From the NCBI RefSeq assembly GCF_001866075.3, contig NZ_CP063356.1, positions 3,400,164 through 3,464,163 on the forward strand: DNA of 64,000 nucleotides, given 5' to 3'. The notes beneath the pieces were generated by a model. It was not told the DNA's origin and did no database searches. It worked only from the letters and a program-made list of their open reading frames with translations. The first letter of the stretch is position 1. Every line of letters starts with the position of its first letter. Of this stretch, positions 36,901 to 44,919 are shown in pieces. The position numbers were made by a program, and so were the translations under genes. Source of the stretch: Anaerobacillus isosaccharinicus. Lineage in GTDB: Bacteria; Bacillota; Bacilli; Bacillales; Anaerobacillaceae.

Positions 36901-37983
36901 ATGGCTTTTTTACCTCTTGATCTCCAATTTTTCGCTGGGGAAAAAACTGAACAAGCAACACCTAAAAAAAAGCAAGAAACTAGAAAAAAAGGTCAAGTCG
37001 CTAAAAGTGCTGATATTAATACAGCTATTATTCTTCTATTAGTTTTTATTTTTTTATGGTTAATAGGAAGCTATACTGGTAAAAGTATTATTAAATTTTT
37101 CCAGTTTATGTTTCAAGAGTTTTTACTATTTCAATTGACCGATGAGAATGTTAATAGTTTATTTTTAGAAATTACTACACAAGCCGTCATAATTGTAGCA
37201 CCAATTATGCTAGTGGCGTTTCTTGCTGCTATTCTTAGTAACTATTTACAAGTAGGGTTTCTCTTTGCACCAGAAGCAATTCAAATGAAACTAAGTAAAT
37301 TAAATCCAATTCAAGGATTTAAAAATATATACTCAGTTACGGCAATAGTAGAATTTTTAAAATCTATTTTAAAAATATGTCTTGTCGGTTTAGTTACCTT
37401 TACAATTTTATGGTTAAATGTCGATCAAATCCTGATGTTATCCTTAATTCCGATTTCAGATGCTTTTAGTTTCGTCGGGAGTTTAACTGTAACAATGGGA
37501 ATAGCCGTTTCTATCTTATTAATTTTTTTGGCAGTTTTAGATTATTTGTATCAGAGGTATGATCATGCAAAGAAAATTAAAATGTCAAAGCAGGATATAA
37601 AAGATGAGTATAAGAAAACAGAAGGTGACCCTCTAATCAAATCTAAAATTAAAGAAAAACAACGGCAAATGGCCATGCAGAGAATGATGCAAGAAGTTCC
37701 TAAAGCTGATGTTGTTATTACAAACCCAACTCATTATGCGGTTGCCTTAAAGTACGATGGTAATAAAATGGATGCTCCAGTTGTTATTGCAAAAGGTGTT
37801 GATTTTATTGCTCAAAAAATTAAGGGAATTGCAAAACATAATGAGATTATTACCGTTGAAAATCGACCGTTAGCCCGTGCTTTATACGATCAAGCAGAAA
37901 TTGGTGACGAAGTACCAGAAGATTTGTTTAAAGCGGTGGCCGAGGTTTTAGCATATGTTTACCGAATTAAAAACAAAGTTTAA
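36901..37983 (+). CDS. flhB: Flagellar export switch protein FlhB
   Basis: FlhB sets the export substrate class. From ATG 36901 (GGGGG upstream) it has 360 residues: the N-terminal LDLQFFAGEKTEQATPKKKQ, four transmembrane helices (about 35-230), a linker and a C-terminal domain with the autocleavage site Asn275-Pro276-Thr-His (VVITNPTHYAVALKYD). The end EDLFKAVAEVLAYVYRIKNK is normal. flhA normally follows closely; here the junction is disrupted. Confidence 0.97.
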   Translation: MAFLPLDLQFFAGEKTEQATPKKKQETRKKGQVAKSADINTAIILLLVFIFLWLIGSYTGKSIIKFFQFMFQEFLLFQLTDENVNSLFLEITTQAVIIVAPIMLVAFLAAILSNYLQVGFLFAPEAIQMKLSKLNPIQGFKNIYSVTAIVEFLKSILKICLVGLVTFTILWLNVDQILMLSLIPISDAFSFVGSLTVTMGIAVSILLIFLAVLDYLYQRYDHAKKIKMSKQDIKDEYKKTEGDPLIKSKIKEKQRQMAMQRMMQEVPKADVVITNPTHYAVALKYDGNKMDAPVVIAKGVDFIAQKIKGIAKHNEIITVENRPLARALYDQAEIGDEVPEDLFKAVAEVLAYVYRIKNKV

Positions 37984-37985
37984 CT

Positions 37986-38112
37986 ACTAGAGCGAATTTC
38001 ATAATTAAAAAAATGAGCCATATGAAGCTATATGTAGTTGCGAGCGAAGTTAAGCAACTACATATAGTATCTTAATGGCGATAAAATGGAATTATGAAGT
38101 TCATTAACTAGT
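37986..38112. repeat. 127-bp imperfect palindrome between flhB and flhA
   Basis: The flhB-flhA gap folds on itself. The outer arms are ACTAG...ATTTCATAATT (37986-38006) and AATTATGAA.TTC...CTAGT (38090-38112). The inner arms are a perfect 14-bp pair CTATATGTAGTTGC (38028-38041) and GCAACTACATATAG (38054-38067) with a 12-base loop. There is no T-run. It resembles a small palindromic mobile element, or a fold that controls flhA expression. The flhA SD (AAGGAG) follows it. Confidence 0.75.
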
Positions 38113-38132
38113 AATATGAAGGAGAGAAATAC

Positions 38133-38575
38133 ATGTCAGTAAAAGATTTAAGTGTACTATTAGGAGTAATATTAAAGTTATCTAATTTATCAAACCATAT
38201 TTCCAGGAATGTTGGATGTTCTGATTATTGGAAATGAAAGTATTATTTCAAGCAAAAAATAATGTGTATACTTACTAAAAATCACATTTAAAAAAGAGCG
38301 ATCTTCCCCTATTGCATAAACATTATTTCGTTTAAAACGTTTGATGAGATCAATACTATATTAGGTGAAGCTAATGTTATCGATAGCTTGGGTCACGTTG
38401 TATTTCCTGTAATGCCTCGTCGGATTTGTTGTATTCTTAATCAAGACTATCATTCAATTTGTTGATCATCCGAAAGGGGCCTGAACGTGTTCATGATGAA
38501 AAAAGATTGTACCCCGTTGTCTTCATGCAATGCCAGGTAATAACGGAAATGAGTTGGTTTGATGCTGAGCGAAAT
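38133..38575 (+). pseudogene. flhA: flhA 5' end, broken and mosaic
   Basis: ATG 38133 with AAGGAGAG upstream is the natural flhA start (MSVKDLSVLLGVIL). Homology to the main flhA copy is lost after 38175, and a stop follows about 20 codons later. Exact flhA blocks reappear in order: 38203-38230 (28 bases, equal to 39822-39849), 38321-38335, 38416-38442 (27 bases, equal to 40056-40082), 38449-38465, 38471-38481 and 38525-38540. They are separated by unrelated or indel-shifted bases. The last blocks overlap the minus-strand transposase frame. It cannot encode FlhA as written. Confidence 0.75.
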
Positions 38576-39773
38576 GGAAAGTTCCACTTGTTTACGGAAT
38601 TTTACCATCTTTTTCTGTAGCTCCGACCCTTGTGGAACAGGACCATAGAAGAAAGGACTTTCTTCAAAAGAGAAACCAAATTGCTTTTCATCATCGTTGC
38701 TTCTAGGGGCAGGAGAAACATTTCTCTTCATCTGCCTGAAACCAAGAAGTATTTGTTTCCTTATCGAACCCATCCCAAAGTAGTGGATGACCAGCTTCAC
38801 ATTCGGGCTTCCTTCTGTGGAACACGTCTCCGGGATAATCGTATTTTTCTTAAATTCCGTGACGACAGCTACATCGTGTTTGAGAAATGACTTACAAAAC
38901 AGCCTGATCTTCCTCACTGAAATAGCCTAAATCAGCTACAGATAGTCTACTTTTCAGATCACCGATTTGCTTAAGTTTTTCTACCAGCGGAAGAAGAACA
39001 TCGACATCGTGAGTATCTGGAGGAAGAACAATAGACAAGAGAACAACAGGTCCCGAGGGGGAGGGGCAAACGATCGAATGTTTTCGATAGCCGATAAAAA
39101 AATTTATTCTGATTGGCCTTATTCCTTTGAACACCGACTTTGGCATCAGGATCTGAATACGTTTTCTCGCATTCACAAATCTCTTTGTTTTCACAAGAAC
39201 ACCGTTTCTTTTTATAGCCGTTCACATGAGCATAGACGGGTCTAGAATCAATTCCTTAAGTTGGTTCTAAAAATCATCCAGTTTTAGAGCTTGACCAATC
39301 AGATTAAATAAGATTTTATAAAAGTAAAGGGTCACGGTATTACGAAAATGAGTCAAGCTCGAATGAACAGGAACATCCTTTATGGCCATTAGGAGTGCCG
39401 ATGAAGTTACGCATCCTGATTCTAGATCCTTCAGCTGTCTACACAGCTCTCTAAAATGACGTGATCTCAGGACGTGTAAAGTACAAATAATGCATACGAA
39501 AATACGTTCTAGATCAATAGGTGGTCGACCACCATCTTTATATAATGGTTTAATTTTTTCCAAGACAATGGAATCATCAACATGATCAATATAATCTATC
39601 AATTCCACATCAAAACCGAGTGTGTTATAGTAGTGGTAGGGAAGCAGTTCTAGCTGCATATCCATGAAATGCACTGAAAAAAAAGTATTTTTGGTTGTTT
39701 GGTACTCCCATTTTACCATTTATCGCTGAGGGTGTATTTTTGTTTTTCATAAAATTTATTTTTTGAACACGCT
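38176..39773. mobile_element. Degenerate insertion sequence inside flhA
   Basis: About 1.6 kb separates the two parts of flhA. The interval contains a minus-strand DDE-type transposase in pieces. The 19-base flhA segment CTATTAGGAGTAATATTAA occurs on both sides (38157-38175 and 39774-39792), as expected if an element entered flhA and duplicated or kept the target. Exact element ends cannot be set because the left part is mixed with flhA-derived blocks, and no clean terminal inverted repeats were found. Confidence 0.65.
38450..39719 (-). pseudogene. Broken DDE transposase
   Basis: Three pieces read in order on the minus strand. The first (39719-39267, 150 residues) has MVKWEYQTTKNTFFSVHFMD, KDGGRPPIDLERIF and VPVHSSLTHFRNTV. 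The second (39225 to about 38892) has ICECEKTYSDPDAKVGVQRN, then after a frame change IGYRKHSIVCPSPSGPV and SVADLGYFSEED. The third (38917-38450) starts in yet another frame with HDVAVVTEFKKNTIIPETCS. A stop at 39267 and frame changes near 39100 and 38905 break it. The layout (GRPP near the N-terminus, DPDA, GYR.H, AD.GYFSEE) is that of IS4/IS5/IS1182-type transposases; the exact family is not assigned. Confidence 0.75.
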
Positions 39774-39800
39774 CTATTAGGAGTAATATTAATAGTTATC

Positions 39801-41789
39801 ATGCTTATCATCCCACTACCGCCAGGAATGTTGGATGTTCTGATTATTGTTAATATTTCTCTTGCTCTCCTAATCATATTAGTTGCCATGAATACAAAAG
39901 AACCGTTGCAATTTTCGATCTTCCCTACACTATTGCTATTAATTACATTATTTCGTTTAGGGTTAAACGTATCGACCACTAGATCAATACTCGGTAAAGG
40001 TGAAGCCGGGAATGTTATCGATACATTTGGGTCATTCGTTGTAGGTGGTAATGCCCTCGTCGGATTTGTTGTATTCTTAATCTTAATTATCATTCAATTT
40101 GTTGTCATAACGAAAGGGGCCGAACGTGTTTCTGAGGTTGGTGCCCGTTTTACATTAGATGCAATGCCAGGTAAGCAAATGAGTATTGATGCTGATTTAA
40201 ATGCAGGAATGATTTCCGATATTGAAGCTAAAGAACGTCGTTTGAAAATTGAACGTGAAGCAGACTTTTATGGTGCGATGGACGGAGCGAGTAAATTCGT
40301 TAAAGGGGATGCCATTGCTGGTATCATCATCGTTATTATTAATCTTATTTTTGGCTTAATTATCGGAATGATGCAACAGGGCTTAGATATTGCGTCTGCT
40401 GCCTCAAAATATACATTATTAACGGTAGGAGATGGACTAGTCAGTCAAATTCCAGCCCTATTAATCTCAACAGCTACTGGTATCGTAGTAACTCGTGCAG
40501 CTTCTGAAGGGAATTTGGGAGATGATATTACAAAACAGCTATTGGCCTACCCAAAAATGCTCTACATTACAGGGGGGACAATTGGATTACTAGGTATTGT
40601 TACACCAATTAGTCTAATGCTAACAATGCCTATGGCTGCTTTTTTAATCTTAGGTGGTTACTTATTACTTAAAAATGAAGATAAGAGATTATCGGAAGTT
40701 GATGAGGCGGCAGCGAGTGCTGAGGAAAGTCCAGATGATATGAAATCTCCAGAGAGTGTTGTAAACCTTCTTCAAGTTGATCCAATTGAATTTGAATTTG
40801 GTTATGGACTAATCCCTTTGGCGGATGCGAACCAGGGTGGAGATTTATTAGACCGTGTTGTTATGATTAGACGTCAACTTGCCATTGAATTAGGATTAAT
40901 CGTTCCCGTTATTCGAATCCGAGATAATATTCAACTCCAACCAAACGAATACTCGATTAAAATAAAGGGGAATGAGGTAACAAAAGGTGAATTATTACTT
41001 GATCACTTTATGGCCATGAGTCCAGGAGTAGATGATGAGAGCATCATCGGAATTGAAACCGTGGAACCGGCGTTTGGAATGCCTGCTCTTTGGATTAGTG
41101 AGGACATGAAGGAGCAAGCTGAATTATCAGGTTATACTGTTGTTGATCCACCTTCTGTTGTTTCGACACATTTGACGGAAGTCATTAAGCGTCATGCCCA
41201 TGAATTACTAGGACGTCAAGAAACAAAACAATTAATCGATCATTTAAAAGAAGCTTATCCTACTTTAGTAGATGATGTTACGCCAAACCCACTTTCAATT
41301 GGAGAAGTTCAAAAAGTATTAGCAAATTTACTGAAAGAAAAAGTATCTATTCGTAATTTGCCAACGATTTTTGAAACACTAGCCGACTATGGTCAAATGA
41401 CAAAAGATACTGATTTGATTACAGAATATGTGAGACAAGCTCTTTCTAGACAAATTACAAAACAATATGCAAATACTAGTGAGCCTCTTTATGTTGTTAC
41501 AATGAGTGGTTCGGTAGAGAAAATAGTTGCTGATGGAGTTCAACAAACTGAACATGGTAATTTCCTAGCATTAGATCCAAATAATTCACAAGGAATTATT
41601 GATGCGGTTCTTTATGAGGTAGAACGAATGAGTGAGATGGGACAAATGCCAATTTTACTTTGTTCTCCAGCTGTTCGTATGTATGTACGACATCTTCTTG
41701 AACGGTATATACCTCATGTCCCAGTTTTGTCGTATAATGAACTTGAGCCTACGATTGAGGTTCAAAGTGTAGGGGTGGTGAATGTTTAG
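39801..41789 (+). CDS. flhA: Flagellar export gate protein FlhA, missing its first codons
   Basis: FlhA is the ring-forming export gate subunit that binds FliJ and chaperone-substrate complexes. The frame resumes at 39774 with LLGVILIVI, but the first ATG is 39801, giving 662 residues and omitting 17 (the natural start is at 38133). The membrane domain has IIPLPPGMLDVLIIVNISLA, FRLGLNVSTTRSIL and SEVGARFTLDAMPGKQMSID. The cytoplasmic domain (about 330-662) is complete to LSYNELEPTIEVQSVGVVNV. GGAG at 39780-39783 is a chance SD 17 bases before the ATG. The ORF is otherwise intact and overlaps flhF by one base. Confidence 0.9.
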   Translation: MLIIPLPPGMLDVLIIVNISLALLIILVAMNTKEPLQFSIFPTLLLLITLFRLGLNVSTTRSILGKGEAGNVIDTFGSFVVGGNALVGFVVFLILIIIQFVVITKGAERVSEVGARFTLDAMPGKQMSIDADLNAGMISDIEAKERRLKIEREADFYGAMDGASKFVKGDAIAGIIIVIINLIFGLIIGMMQQGLDIASAASKYTLLTVGDGLVSQIPALLISTATGIVVTRAASEGNLGDDITKQLLAYPKMLYITGGTIGLLGIVTPISLMLTMPMAAFLILGGYLLLKNEDKRLSEVDEAAASAEESPDDMKSPESVVNLLQVDPIEFEFGYGLIPLADANQGGDLLDRVVMIRRQLAIELGLIVPVIRIRDNIQLQPNEYSIKIKGNEVTKGELLLDHFMAMSPGVDDESIIGIETVEPAFGMPALWISEDMKEQAELSGYTVVDPPSVVSTHLTEVIKRHAHELLGRQETKQLIDHLKEAYPTLVDDVTPNPLSIGEVQKVLANLLKEKVSIRNLPTIFETLADYGQMTKDTDLITEYVRQALSRQITKQYANTSEPLYVVTMSGSVEKIVADGVQQTEHGNFLALDPNNSQGIIDAVLYEVERMSEMGQMPILLCSPAVRMYVRHLLERYIPHVPVLSYNELEPTIEVQSVGVVNV

Positions 41790-42970
41790 TGAAGGTTAAA
41801 AAATTTGTAGCAAAATCAATGTCAGAAGCGATGAAGAAAATTCGAACTGAACTTGGCAGTGAAGCAGTTATTTTAAATTCGAAAGAAGTTGAAACAGGAG
41901 GATTTTTAGGTTTTTTTACAAAAAAAAATATTGAGGTAATTGCAGCTGTTGATACAGCGCCTGCAGTTCGAAGACCAGCACCTAAAAAAACATCTCAGAC
42001 ACAGCCTAGTCCAAAACCACCTGTAACTAAAAATACATTAACCAAACAAGAGTTAACTAAAGTAGAAAGTATTAACGCATCTAAAAACGGGATGCTTGAA
42101 AAAGAAGTAAAAGAGCTTAAGGACATCGTAAATGGTATCTCTAGTTCGATTGCTACACAATTCGATGATTATCCTGAAATTTTAAAGAAAATTAATCAAG
42201 TTTTGATTAACCAAGATATTTCACTTAACATTCGAATTGATGTAATGAAAAAGTTACTTAAAAAGTGGTATATTTTAGATAAGGAAACAACAAGTGAAGA
42301 GGAAGTATTGCAATGGGTAAGAGAAGTTATTAAAGAAACGATCCAACCCAATAACATGGGTGGATTTAATTTCAATAAAAAATTCCTAAACCTTGTTGGG
42401 CCAACAGGGGTAGGGAAAACAACCACTATAGCAAAAATAGCAGCACATTGTGTGTTAAAGCATAATAAAAAGGTTGCCTTTATAACTACAGATACGTTTA
42501 GAATTGCGGCTATCGATCAATTAAAGACTTATGCGAAAATTTTAAATGTGCCAGTTGAGATTGCTTATTCTGTGGAAGATTTTAAAAAAGCAAAAGAAAA
42601 ATTATCCGGATATGATCTAGTTTTAATTGATTCTGCTGGAAGAAACTTTTTAAATGAACTATATATTGAAGAATTAAAAAAAGTAATTAACTTTGATGAA
42701 GAAATGGAAACGTATTTGGTCCTTTCTTTAACTTCAAAATATCGTGATATGGCAACAATCTATGAGCAATTTGCCAAGGTAAATATAAATAAGGTTATCT
42801 TTACAAAAAAGGATGAAACATTTTCTCGTGGGGCAATGATTAATTTAGTTCATGAATATAACGTAGGCGTATCCTATATCACCAATGGACAAAGCGTACC
42901 TGACGATATTCTCGAAGGCTCGGTTGAAGAAATAGTTAATAGTATAATTGAGGTTGATAACTATGAATGA
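41789..42970 (+). CDS. flhF: Flagellar SRP-like GTPase FlhF
   Basis: FlhF positions flagella together with FlhG. It starts at GTG 41789, overlapping the flhA stop. The 393 residues comprise a basic N-terminal B domain (about 1-100, VKKFVAKSMSEAMKKIRTEL, then a Pro/Thr/Lys-rich stretch) and an SRP-type NG domain with [49 protein letters not shown] and VIFTKKDETFSRGA. All GTPase motifs are present. Confidence 0.96.
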   Translation: MKVKKFVAKSMSEAMKKIRTELGSEAVILNSKEVETGGFLGFFTKKNIEVIAAVDTAPAVRRPAPKKTSQTQPSPKPPVTKNTLTKQELTKVESINASKNGMLEKEVKELKDIVNGISSSIATQFDDYPEILKKINQVLINQDISLNIRIDVMKKLLKKWYILDKETTSEEEVLQWVREVIKETIQPNNMGGFNFNKKFLNLVGPTGVGKTTTIAKIAAHCVLKHNKKVAFITTDTFRIAAIDQLKTYAKILNVPVEIAYSVEDFKKAKEKLSGYDLVLIDSAGRNFLNELYIEELKKVINFDEEMETYLVLSLTSKYRDMATIYEQFAKVNINKVIFTKKDETFSRGAMINLVHEYNVGVSYITNGQSVPDDILEGSVEEIVNSIIEVDNYE

Positions 42971-43832
42971 TCAAGCAAAGAACTTACGTCAGATGCTAAA
43001 TAAGGTAAGTGATACGAATAAGAATGCAAAAGTAATCGCAGTAGTTAGTGGCAAAGGTGGCGTTGGTAAGTCAAATTTCTCATTAAACTTCGCTATAGAC
43101 CTTAATAAATCAGGAAAAAAAGTAATTTTATTTGACTTAGATATTGGAATGGCAAATGTTGATATACTAATGGGCATTTCTGCTAAGTTCACAGTTCTAG
43201 ATATGATTGAAAAAGAGTTGTCGATTTGGGATATTATCGAGGAAGGACCTGAACAACTTTCATTCATTGCTGGTGGTACTAGTTTTTCTTCCATTTTTCA
43301 ATTGAATCCAAGGAAACTATCTAGGTTTTTGCAACAACTCGAGATGATCAGTACAAGCTTTGATTATATTATATTTGATATGGGTGCAGGAGTATCTAAA
43401 GATAGTTTACATTTTATATTGTCGGCCAATGAAGTAATTGTTGTAACAACACCAGAACCAACATCTGTTACAGATGCGTATGCAATGGTGAAATATTTAC
43501 AGTTAAAAGATCAAGATATTATGATTAAGATTTTAGTTAATCGGGCTGATTCACTTACTGAAGGACAGAAAACGTTTGAAAATTTAAAATTAGTAACAAG
43601 TCAGTTTCTGCAAAAAGAAATCTCATTATTAGGAATTATCCCAAATGATCAAGTTGTCTTAAAGGCTGTTAAAGCCCAGAAACCTTTTGTTCTATACGCA
43701 CCTACTAGTAAACCCAGTCAGGCAATTAAGGGAATTGTAAATAGTCTCAACGGAGTAATAGAAAATGAGGCAACAATATCACCTTCTTCGGACTTTTTTA
43801 AAAAAATTAAGAAATATTTTTCTGAAAAATAA
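42963..43832 (+). CDS. flhG: MinD-like ATPase FlhG (YlxH)
   Basis: FlhG stimulates FlhF GTPase activity and controls flagellar number and pattern. The start is ATG 42963, overlapping flhF by 8 bases; TTG 42948 is less likely. The 289 residues begin with the short FlhF-activating segment (MNDQAKNLRQMLN) and have the deviant Walker A VVSGKGGVGKSNFSLNFA, VILFDLDIGMANVDILMG, FDYIIFDMGAGVS and TTPEPTSVTDAYAMVKYL. Family length is normal. Confidence 0.96.
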   Translation: MNDQAKNLRQMLNKVSDTNKNAKVIAVVSGKGGVGKSNFSLNFAIDLNKSGKKVILFDLDIGMANVDILMGISAKFTVLDMIEKELSIWDIIEEGPEQLSFIAGGTSFSSIFQLNPRKLSRFLQQLEMISTSFDYIIFDMGAGVSKDSLHFILSANEVIVVTTPEPTSVTDAYAMVKYLQLKDQDIMIKILVNRADSLTEGQKTFENLKLVTSQFLQKEISLLGIIPNDQVVLKAVKAQKPFVLYAPTSKPSQAIKGIVNSLNGVIENEATISPSSDFFKKIKKYFSEK

Positions 43833-43847
43833 AGGAGGTCATGGAAA

Positions 43848-44903
43848 TTGATTCGAGTACTCATAGTAGATGACTCCGCCTTCATGAGAAAGATGATTAC
43901 GGATCTTTTAGAAGAGGACAAACGAATCCAAGTAATTGCAACTGCTAGGAATGGCCAAGATGCTCTTGAAAAAATAAAACAATTCAATCCTGATGTTGTT
44001 ACTCTTGACGTAGAAATGCCAGTAATGAATGGTCTTGACGCATTAAAGAAAATCATGGAGTCAACTCCAAAGCCTGTCATTATGGTTAGCAGCACAACAA
44101 AAGAAGGTGCAGAAAATACAGTATTAGCTATGTCATTTGGGGCAATAGACTTTATTGCAAAACCTTCAGGCGCAATTTCACTAGATTTACATAAAGTCCA
44201 AAATGAACTAATTGAAAAAGTCATTCTTGCTGCAAGTGTAAAACTTACGAAACTTTTACCAACTAAAAAAGCAGAACAAATAGTCACGATCGAGCAAAAT
44301 TCATTAGAGAGAAAACACAAAAAAAGATTATACGATAAAAAGCTTGTTGCTATTGGAACTTCTACCGGAGGACCCAAGGCTTTGCAACAAGTACTTACAA
44401 AGCTACCTGAAAACATTAATGCCCCTATTTTAATCGTTCAACATATGCCTGCAGGATTTACAAAATCTCTTGCTGCGCGGCTTGATAGTTTATCAAAAAT
44501 TACTGTAAAAGAAGCTGAAGATGGTGAAGTTGTTAAAAAAGGTGTTGCCTATATTGCACCTGGAGGATACCATTTAAAAGTAAGGAGCATTGGGACAACA
44601 TTAGCCATTCAACTTGATCAATCTCCACCAGAAAATGGACACAGACCGTCAGTAGATACAATGCTAACGTCGCTAGCTTCAATTAGCAATTATTCTATCA
44701 TTACCGTCATCATGACTGGTATGGGTGCAGATGGTTCGAAAGGGTTAGTAAAATTAAAAAACACTGGAGATGTTGTAGCAATTGCAGAAGCAGAAGAGTC
44801 ATCGGTAGTCTTTGGAATGCCTCGTGCGGCGATTAAGACGAATAAAATTGATGAAGTTGTCCATCTGAATGACATTGCCGCTAGCATTGAAAGGTATTGT
44901 TGA
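43848..44903 (+). CDS. cheB: Chemotaxis methylesterase/glutamine deamidase CheB
   Basis: CheB demethylates chemoreceptors when phosphorylated by CheA. It starts at TTG 43848 behind AAAGGAGG. The 351 residues have an N-terminal receiver (IRVLIVDDSAFMRKMITDLL, phosphoacceptor Asp in VVTLDVEMPVMNG), a linker and a C-terminal esterase with Ser in AIGTSTGGPKALQQVLTKLP, His in VQHMPAGFTKSLAARLDSL and Asp in MTGMGADGSKGLVKLKN. Confidence 0.97.
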   Translation: MIRVLIVDDSAFMRKMITDLLEEDKRIQVIATARNGQDALEKIKQFNPDVVTLDVEMPVMNGLDALKKIMESTPKPVIMVSSTTKEGAENTVLAMSFGAIDFIAKPSGAISLDLHKVQNELIEKVILAASVKLTKLLPTKKAEQIVTIEQNSLERKHKKRLYDKKLVAIGTSTGGPKALQQVLTKLPENINAPILIVQHMPAGFTKSLAARLDSLSKITVKEAEDGEVVKKGVAYIAPGGYHLKVRSIGTTLAIQLDQSPPENGHRPSVDTMLTSLASISNYSIITVIMTGMGADGSKGLVKLKNTGDVVAIAEAEESSVVFGMPRAAIKTNKIDEVVHLNDIAASIERYC

Positions 44904-44919
44904 TAGGGAGGTATATCTT

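Noticed and set aside
38630-39245. Plus-strand ORFs of 86 and 92 residues in the IS scar
   Set aside because: They are antisense to clear transposase motifs and have no SD.
43718-44416. 232-residue minus-strand ORF opposite cheB
   Set aside because: It lies wholly antisense to flhG end/cheB with their full motif set, has no SD and a low-complexity Ser/Phe composition typical of shadow frames.
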